Assembly: GCA_965243335.1 (NCBI GenBank)
Contig: OZ251545.1
Span: forward strand, 496,001-560,000
From: JAJDXW01 sp965243335
Lineage (GTDB): Bacteria; Pseudomonadota; Gammaproteobacteria; HK1
DNA length: 64,000 bases
Reading direction: 5' to 3'
Under the pieces are notes generated by a model that worked only from the letters and a program-made list of their open reading frames with translations, had not been told where the DNA came from and made no database searches. The position numbers were made by a program, and so were the translations under genes. Below are positions 59,761 through 64,000 of this stretch, piece after piece. The first letter of the stretch is position 1, and each line of letters opens with the position of its first letter.

Positions 59761-60036
59761 CCGAGGCATGTGCGCGGTGGGGATGTTCGTCAAGCACGCC
59801 TCGTCGCAGGGCGTCCTGGGAACGCTTGTGTCCCGCCCGCATTCTCATTTCCGGGGGCTCCGCCCCCGTGCGGGCGGGACGCCCGCGTTCCCAGGGTCCC
59901 GCGCAAGCGCCGCCTTGGGGTGAAATCCGCCCAAAGCCTCCTCGAACCGACCCCAAACCTTGGAACAACACCGTCTCCGTGGGGTGAAAAATATCTCGTT
60001 TCCTGTTTTATTTATTCTATATCAATAAATTATTAA
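59761..60036. repeat. Composite repeat, full inverted copy
   Basis: It begins CCGAGGCATGTGCGCGGTGG, the reverse complement of the 3' end of the plus-strand copies. A palindrome with arms CTGGGAACGCTTGTGTCCCG and CGGGACGCCCGCGTTCCCAG follows, then GGTGAAATCCGCCCAAAGCC and the AT-rich end TCTATATCAATAAATTATTA. It fills the gap upstream of the cytochrome gene. About 300 bp between it and the DUF368 gene show no gene. Confidence 0.85.
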
Positions 60037-60340
60037 CATCGCACGGGTCTCCTTCCGGGTCGGGACCACGCTGGCCGGTCCGCGGTTGCGGATGCGGATG
60101 TACGGGGGGCTGCGCGGCGCTTCTCTCGAGAACGGAGCGTCGAGAGGACTCGGGCGCTCGTCCGAAGGGGCTGGCTCTTGATCGGGTGCCCTCCCTGCGG
60201 GCAGGATGCCCGCCTCCCCTTGATGCGCCGTCCCCTGGCCGCCCGACACCGTGATTCGGCCGGCCTGGGCCCGCATACACGAATCGATGCCGTAGCGTGG
60301 CCCGCAGCATCGAACGGGCTTGACCCGCATCGTCGACGGA

Positions 60341-61270
60341 TCAGGAGCGGGTGCGGGCGGCGAGGTGGAGCGCGGCCACCAGCGCGAGGCCCGCCGCCGC
60401 GAGGAGTACGTTCCCCGTCCCGAACGCATCGGGCCATGCCGGTACGGACCGTCCGTCCACCGCCGCCCGGTACGGCCACAGCGACCACAGCGAGCCGGCG
60501 ACGAGCCCCGCGAGTGCGGACAGGGTCGGCGCGCGGTATCGGGCGAGGAGCCAGCCGAGGACCCGGCTCAGGAGCACGAGGCCGGCCGCCACCCCGAGCA
60601 CGAACGGCGCGAGGACCGCGAGGTCGAGCCGCCCGAGCGCCGCCAGCACGTAGGCGTACTTCTTGAGCAGCACGAGCACGTAGGCGCCCGATATCCCGGG
60701 CAGGATCATCGCGGCGGAGGCGAGCGCGCCGGCCATGAACACGAACCACGCCGCCTCGGGCGTGGTCGCGGGGGCCGCGACGGCCAGCCCCCACCCGACG
60801 GCGACCCCTCCGGCCAGCGCCGCGACGTTCGGCGGCCGGAGGGTTCGGCGGAGCCCCGCGTCTCGGAGAAGCACCCCGAGCGCCCCCACGACGAGGCCGA
60901 AGAAGAAGCTCTGCATCGCGACCGGGTGGTTCTCCATCAGGTCGGCGAGCGAGATCACACTGGTGAAGAACGTGGCCGCGAGGACGACCCCGACGCCGAG
61001 AGGGATCAGGAACCCGAGGTCGACGGACCGGGCCGCGCCCGGCGCGTCGAGGCGAAGCAGCCGACCCGCGAAGCCGAGGTCGAACCCCCGGATCGCAGCC
61101 ACCAGCCGCTCGTAGATCCCGAGCACGACGGCGACGGTCGCTCCGCTCACCCCCGGCACGAGGTCGGCGGCGCCGATGCAGAAGCCGCGTGCGACCCCCG
61201 CGGCCCAGGCGCGGGGGCCGGCGGCGGCGGCGGTTCCACCGCCAGTCACGCTTCCGCGCTCGCCGGTCAT
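60341..61270 (-). CDS. DUF368 membrane protein, polyprenyl-phosphate transporter type
   Basis: A 309-residue protein. ATG 61270 (MTGERGSVTGG) is preferred to GTG 61333. About eight to nine hydrophobic helices span the protein. GFCIGAADLVPGVSGATVAVVLGIYERL near the N-terminus and ASAAMILPGISGAYVLVLLKKY further on are the two inverted PGVSG/PGISG signatures of DUF368. Members of this family were shown to recycle undecaprenyl phosphate across the membrane. It lies next to aroB in the same direction. Confidence 0.9.
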   Translation of the reverse strand: MTGERGSVTGGGTAAAAGPRAWAAGVARGFCIGAADLVPGVSGATVAVVLGIYERLVAAIRGFDLGFAGRLLRLDAPGAARSVDLGFLIPLGVGVVLAATFFTSVISLADLMENHPVAMQSFFFGLVVGALGVLLRDAGLRRTLRPPNVAALAGGVAVGWGLAVAAPATTPEAAWFVFMAGALASAAMILPGISGAYVLVLLKKYAYVLAALGRLDLAVLAPFVLGVAAGLVLLSRVLGWLLARYRAPTLSALAGLVAGSLWSLWPYRAAVDGRSVPAWPDAFGTGNVLLAAAGLALVAALHLAARTRS

Positions 61271-61346
61271 GCCGGCGGGCCGGACGACGGCCGTCCCTCG
61301 ACGCCCGGCCCGCCGGAAGGGCGGGCGCGGCATCCCCCGCGGAAGC

Positions 61347-62462
61347 TCACGGACGCGACGAGGCGAAGAAGGGCGGCTCGACGTCGGCGCGGCACGCCTC
61401 GAGGGTCTCGGTGAGGGCGCGGGGGTCGAAGTCGCCGGTGACCACGGTGTCGCCTATCGCCCTCGGCAGCACGAGGCGGATGCCCCTATCCACCGCCTTC
61501 TTGTCCCGCCCCATCAGCCGGAGAAAGTCGTCGGGCGTGAGGCGCGCGGGGCCGCGATCCGGCAGCCCGGCGCGCCGGACGAGCGACCGGACGCGCTCGG
61601 CCTCGTCACCGAAGAGCCAGCCCATGCGCGCCGCCAGGTCCGCCGCCATGCAGATCCCGGCCGCGACCGCCTCGCCGTGCAGCCAGTGGCCGAACTCCAT
61701 CCCCGCCTCGATCGCGTGCCCGAAGGTGTGTCCGAGGTTGAGCCGCGCGCGCACCCCTTCCTCCCGCTCGTCCCGGCCTACCACCTCGGCCTTGATCTCG
61801 CACGAGCGCCGCACCGCCTGGCCGAGCAGCGCCTCGTCGCGCGCGAGCAGCCCGTCGACGTGCTCCTCCAGCCACCGGAAGAACGCCTCGTCCCACAGGA
61901 CCCCGTACTTGATCACCTCCGCGAGGCCGGCGCGCAGCTCGCGCCCGCCGAGGGTCGTGAGGGTCCGGGTGTCCGCGATGACGCACGCCGGCTGGTGGAA
62001 CGCGCCGATCAGGTTCTTTCCCTTCGGGTGGTTGACCCCGGTCTTGCCGCCGACCGAGGAGTCCACCTGGGCGAGCAGGGTCGTGGGAACCTGGATATAG
62101 CGGATCCCCCGCTGGTAGATCGCGGCTGCGAACCCCGCGACGTCGCCGACCACCCCTCCGCCGAGGGCGATCACCGCGGCGCTCCGGTTGAACCTCCGCT
62201 CGACCAGCACGTCCACGACCCGCGAGGCGGTGTCGAGCGTCTTGCCCGCCTCCCCGCCCGGAAGCGCCAGCGACGCGACCTCGCGGCCCCCGAGGGCCTT
62301 GCGCAACGGTGCGAGATGAAGGTCCGCCACCGCTTCGTCGGTGACCACGAGCACCTGGCGGCCGGCGAGGTGGGGCGCGTACAGATCGGGGCGGCGGATG
62401 AGGCCCGGCCCGATGTGGATCGGATAGCGGCGGTCGCCGAGCTCCACCATGAGCGGTTGCAT
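61347..62462 (-). CDS. aroB: 3-dehydroquinate synthase
   Basis: A 371-residue enzyme from ATG 62462 (MQPLMVELGDRRYPIHIG). It catalyses the second step of the shikimate pathway, turning DAHP into 3-dehydroquinate with NAD and a metal ion. Visible signatures are IALGGGVVGDVAGFAAAIYQRG, PTTLLAQVDSSVGGKTGVNH, AGLAEVIKYGVLWDEAFF and the metal ligands in LNLGHTFGHAIE and GEAVAAGI. All catalytic Lys, His and Glu positions of the family are present, and its length is normal. aroK lies upstream in the same direction, 248 bp away, in the usual aroK-aroB order. Confidence 0.96.
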   Translation of the reverse strand: MQPLMVELGDRRYPIHIGPGLIRRPDLYAPHLAGRQVLVVTDEAVADLHLAPLRKALGGREVASLALPGGEAGKTLDTASRVVDVLVERRFNRSAAVIALGGGVVGDVAGFAAAIYQRGIRYIQVPTTLLAQVDSSVGGKTGVNHPKGKNLIGAFHQPACVIADTRTLTTLGGRELRAGLAEVIKYGVLWDEAFFRWLEEHVDGLLARDEALLGQAVRRSCEIKAEVVGRDEREEGVRARLNLGHTFGHAIEAGMEFGHWLHGEAVAAGICMAADLAARMGWLFGDEAERVRSLVRRAGLPDRGPARLTPDDFLRLMGRDKKAVDRGIRLVLPRAIGDTVVTGDFDPRALTETLEACRADVEPPFFASSRP

Positions 62463-62710
62463 GAGCCCGATTCTATCGTGCGGGGGAGGGGCGTGGGCCG
62501 CGCCTTCGACGCGCCGCAAGACCGTTCCCTGTTCGTCGCAGAGCCTGAATCGGGGCGTCGAGGTCGTCCGGGCGGGCATGACGGCAGGCCGTTTTCCGAG
62601 CGATGGGGTCGGACTCCGGGCGGCGGCAGCGCTCTTTCCGGAGGGTGCGGCGAACAGGGAACGGCCTTTCGACGCGCCGGTGACGTCTCGCGTGGAGGGA
62701 CGGAGACGGG
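62463..62710. other. aroK-aroB gap with inverted and direct repeats
   Basis: CCGTTCCCTGTTCG (about 62522-62535) is inverted as CGAACAGGGAACGG (about 62651-62664). Outside these, TTCGACGCGCCG occurs directly at both ends. The layout suggests a small inserted element of about 170 bp. No gene is seen. Confidence 0.5.
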
Positions 62711-63235
62711 TCACCGGGGGCGGTCCGGGAGCGCCCGGAGGATCTCCTGCACGACCCGGCGGGAGCCTCGCCGGCCGGTCCCGACGACGAGGTCCGCGAC
62801 CTCCCGGTACAGGGGCTCCCTCACCGCGAGCAGCTCGTCGATGCGCGCCCGCGGGTCCGCGGCGTGCAGCATCGGCCGCCCCCGGTCGCGCGCCGTGCGT
62901 TGATGCAGCAGCTCCGCGGGCGCATGGAGGTACACGACGAAGCCGTTCGAGGCCAGCGCCGTGCGGTTGTCGGGGTCCCCGACCACGCCGCCTCCGGTCG
63001 CCAGCACGATGCCCCGCTTCCCGGTCAGCTCCCGCAGCACCGCGGCCTCCCGGCGGCGGAAGCCCGCCTCGCCCTCGAGATCGAAGATGTACGGGATGTC
63101 GACCCCGGTCCGCTCTTCGAGCACCCGGTCGCAGTCGAAGAACTCCTTGTCGAGCACAGCCGCGAGCTGGCGCCCCACCGTGGACTTGCCGGACCCCATG
63201 AACCCGACCAGGAAGACGTTCGAGGGCCTGCCCAT
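62711..63235 (-). CDS. aroK: Shikimate kinase
   Basis: A 174-residue enzyme from ATG 63235 (MGRPSNVFLVGFMGSGKST); the open frame upstream of it has no counterpart in the family. It phosphorylates shikimate with ATP. Walker A is GFMGSGKST, the shikimate-binding Asp and Arg are in FFDCDRVLEERTG and EAGFRRREAAVL, the GGG loop is LATGGGVVGD, and the lid Arg is in RDRGRPML. The length is normal. It is co-directional with aroB. Confidence 0.96.
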   Translation of the reverse strand: MGRPSNVFLVGFMGSGKSTVGRQLAAVLDKEFFDCDRVLEERTGVDIPYIFDLEGEAGFRRREAAVLRELTGKRGIVLATGGGVVGDPDNRTALASNGFVVYLHAPAELLHQRTARDRGRPMLHAADPRARIDELLAVREPLYREVADLVVGTGRRGSRRVVQEILRALPDRPR

Positions 63236-63332
63236 ACCGCGATGATGCGCAGCGCGGGGGCCGGCGGCAAGAGGCGGGATGGAGCGCCGTGGGGTCGAAA
63301 GGCTCCCGGACCGCGGACCGAGGGGGGCGGCG

Positions 63333-64000
63333 TCAGGAAGCGCCTTCGGGCGCACCCTCCGCGTCCTTGCTGAAGAGCCGCACCCTCGCGCCGGCCAGCA
63401 TGTCGCCGAGCTTCGCCCGGATGGCCCAGAGGCAGACGAGGGACGGGACCACCATCAGGGTCGTGATCACGAAGAACGCTCCCCAGTCCCCTTCCAGCCG
63501 GTCGACCAGCTCCCCGGACGAGGCCGCGAACAGGGTCCGGCCCGCGGTCCCGATCGAGGCGAGGAGCGCGTACTGGGTGGCGGTGTAGGTCCGGTCCACC
63601 AGCATCGAGATGAAGGCGACGAAGGTGACGGTCGCGAAGGCGCTCGTGAGGTCGTCCATCACCACCGCCGCCGCGAAGAGCGGCTCCGACTTCCCGGACC
63701 AGGCGAGCGCCGCGAAGAGGAGGTTGGTGAGGGCCATGGCGATCCCGGAGACGAACATCGCCCGCACCAGCCCGATCCGGATCGCGAAGAGGCCGCCGAG
63801 CACCGTGAAGGCGACGGTGGTGACCCACCCCAGGCCCTTGGAGTAGAGGGCGATATCCGACTTCGTGAACCCGATCTCCTTGTAGAAGATCAGGGACATG
63901 CGCCCGAGGAAGGCTTCGCCGATCTTGAACAGGAAGATGAACCCCAGCACGGCGGCGGCGATCGCGAAGCCGTTCTGCCGGAGGAAGCTCATCAGGGGGC
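63333..64000 (-). CDS. AmpG-like muropeptide/MFS permease, 3' part
   Basis: The frame is open from the right window edge, so the N-terminal part lies outside. The visible part carries about six membrane helices. YKEIGFTKSDIALYSKGLGW and AVVMDDLTSAFATVTFVAFI, followed by YTATQYALLASIGTAGRTLF, correspond to the later half of AmpG-type permeases, which bring anhydromuropeptides back into the cytoplasm for cell-wall recycling. The C-terminal ~20 residues are charged. Naming it ampG needs the missing half. Confidence 0.8.
   Translation of the reverse strand, partial: PLMSFLRQNGFAIAAAVLGFIFLFKIGEAFLGRMSLIFYKEIGFTKSDIALYSKGLGWVTTVAFTVLGGLFAIRIGLVRAMFVSGIAMALTNLLFAALAWSGKSEPLFAAAVVMDDLTSAFATVTFVAFISMLVDRTYTATQYALLASIGTAGRTLFAASSGELVDRLEGDWGAFFVITTLMVVPSLVCLWAIRAKLGDMLAGARVRLFSKDAEGAPEGAS

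Overview
The window is very GC-rich DNA (about 70 % by eye) from a proteobacterium, most likely a gammaproteobacterium. The support is a conserved right-hand block (AmpG-like permease, aroK, aroB, DUF368 transporter, membrane-anchored cytochrome c5, uvrD) and a complete Liv-type amino-acid importer. No tRNA, rRNA or CRISPR array was seen. The species cannot be named from the sequence alone.

Region 1 (1-28.5 kb) is an unusual RiPP (ribosomally made, modified peptide) locus. Nine precursor genes have nitrile-hydratase-like leaders (NHLP) and very short cores, mostly rich in Trp and Tyr and often ending in Trp. They are set in repeated cassettes with five intact copies and three fragments of an unrecognised ~360-residue family (here family A), two intact and one truncated alpha/alpha-toroid (terpene-cyclase-like) proteins, two one-helix membrane coiled-coil proteins, two near-identical AAA ATPases and one FAD-dependent oxidase. 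A convergent three-gene NHLM-type export operon (HlyD-like adaptor, C39-peptidase ABC exporter, second ABC exporter) closes the locus. No lanthionine synthetase, YcaO, radical-SAM or other standard RiPP maturase is visible, so family A, the toroid proteins and the oxidase are the candidate tailoring enzymes.

The precursor promoters share 11-bp tandem direct repeats (consensus TGAARTYAGGG) abutting the -35 box, and a small hairpin in the 5' UTR. In two of them the whole -35/-10 spacer is a C15 or C14 run, a layout expected to be phase-variable. A third run (17 C on the coding strand) lies in the export operon. Pseudogene fragments, a composite palindromic repeat and a 122-bp IS4/IS231-type MITE show that the locus grows and decays by duplication.

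Region 2 (28.5-33.6 kb, minus strand) is livG-livF-livH-livM-livK with a clear terminator after livK.

Region 3 (34-56.7 kb) is a defence island. It holds a SNF2/DUF3883 helicase split around a uracil-DNA-glycosylase-like gene, a Uma2-family protein, an IS1634 transposase remnant, a nucleotidyltransferase pair, a Gabija-type pair (OLD nuclease and UvrD-like helicase), tandem antitoxins with one intact and one vestigial PIN toxin, a DUF1156 adenine methylase with a DUF499 ATPase, an IetAS-like AAA ATPase and subtilase pair, and a PglZ-like fragment.

Region 4 (56.7-64 kb) is housekeeping: uvrD on the plus strand, then cytochrome c5, DUF368 permease, aroB, aroK and an AmpG-like permease on the minus strand.
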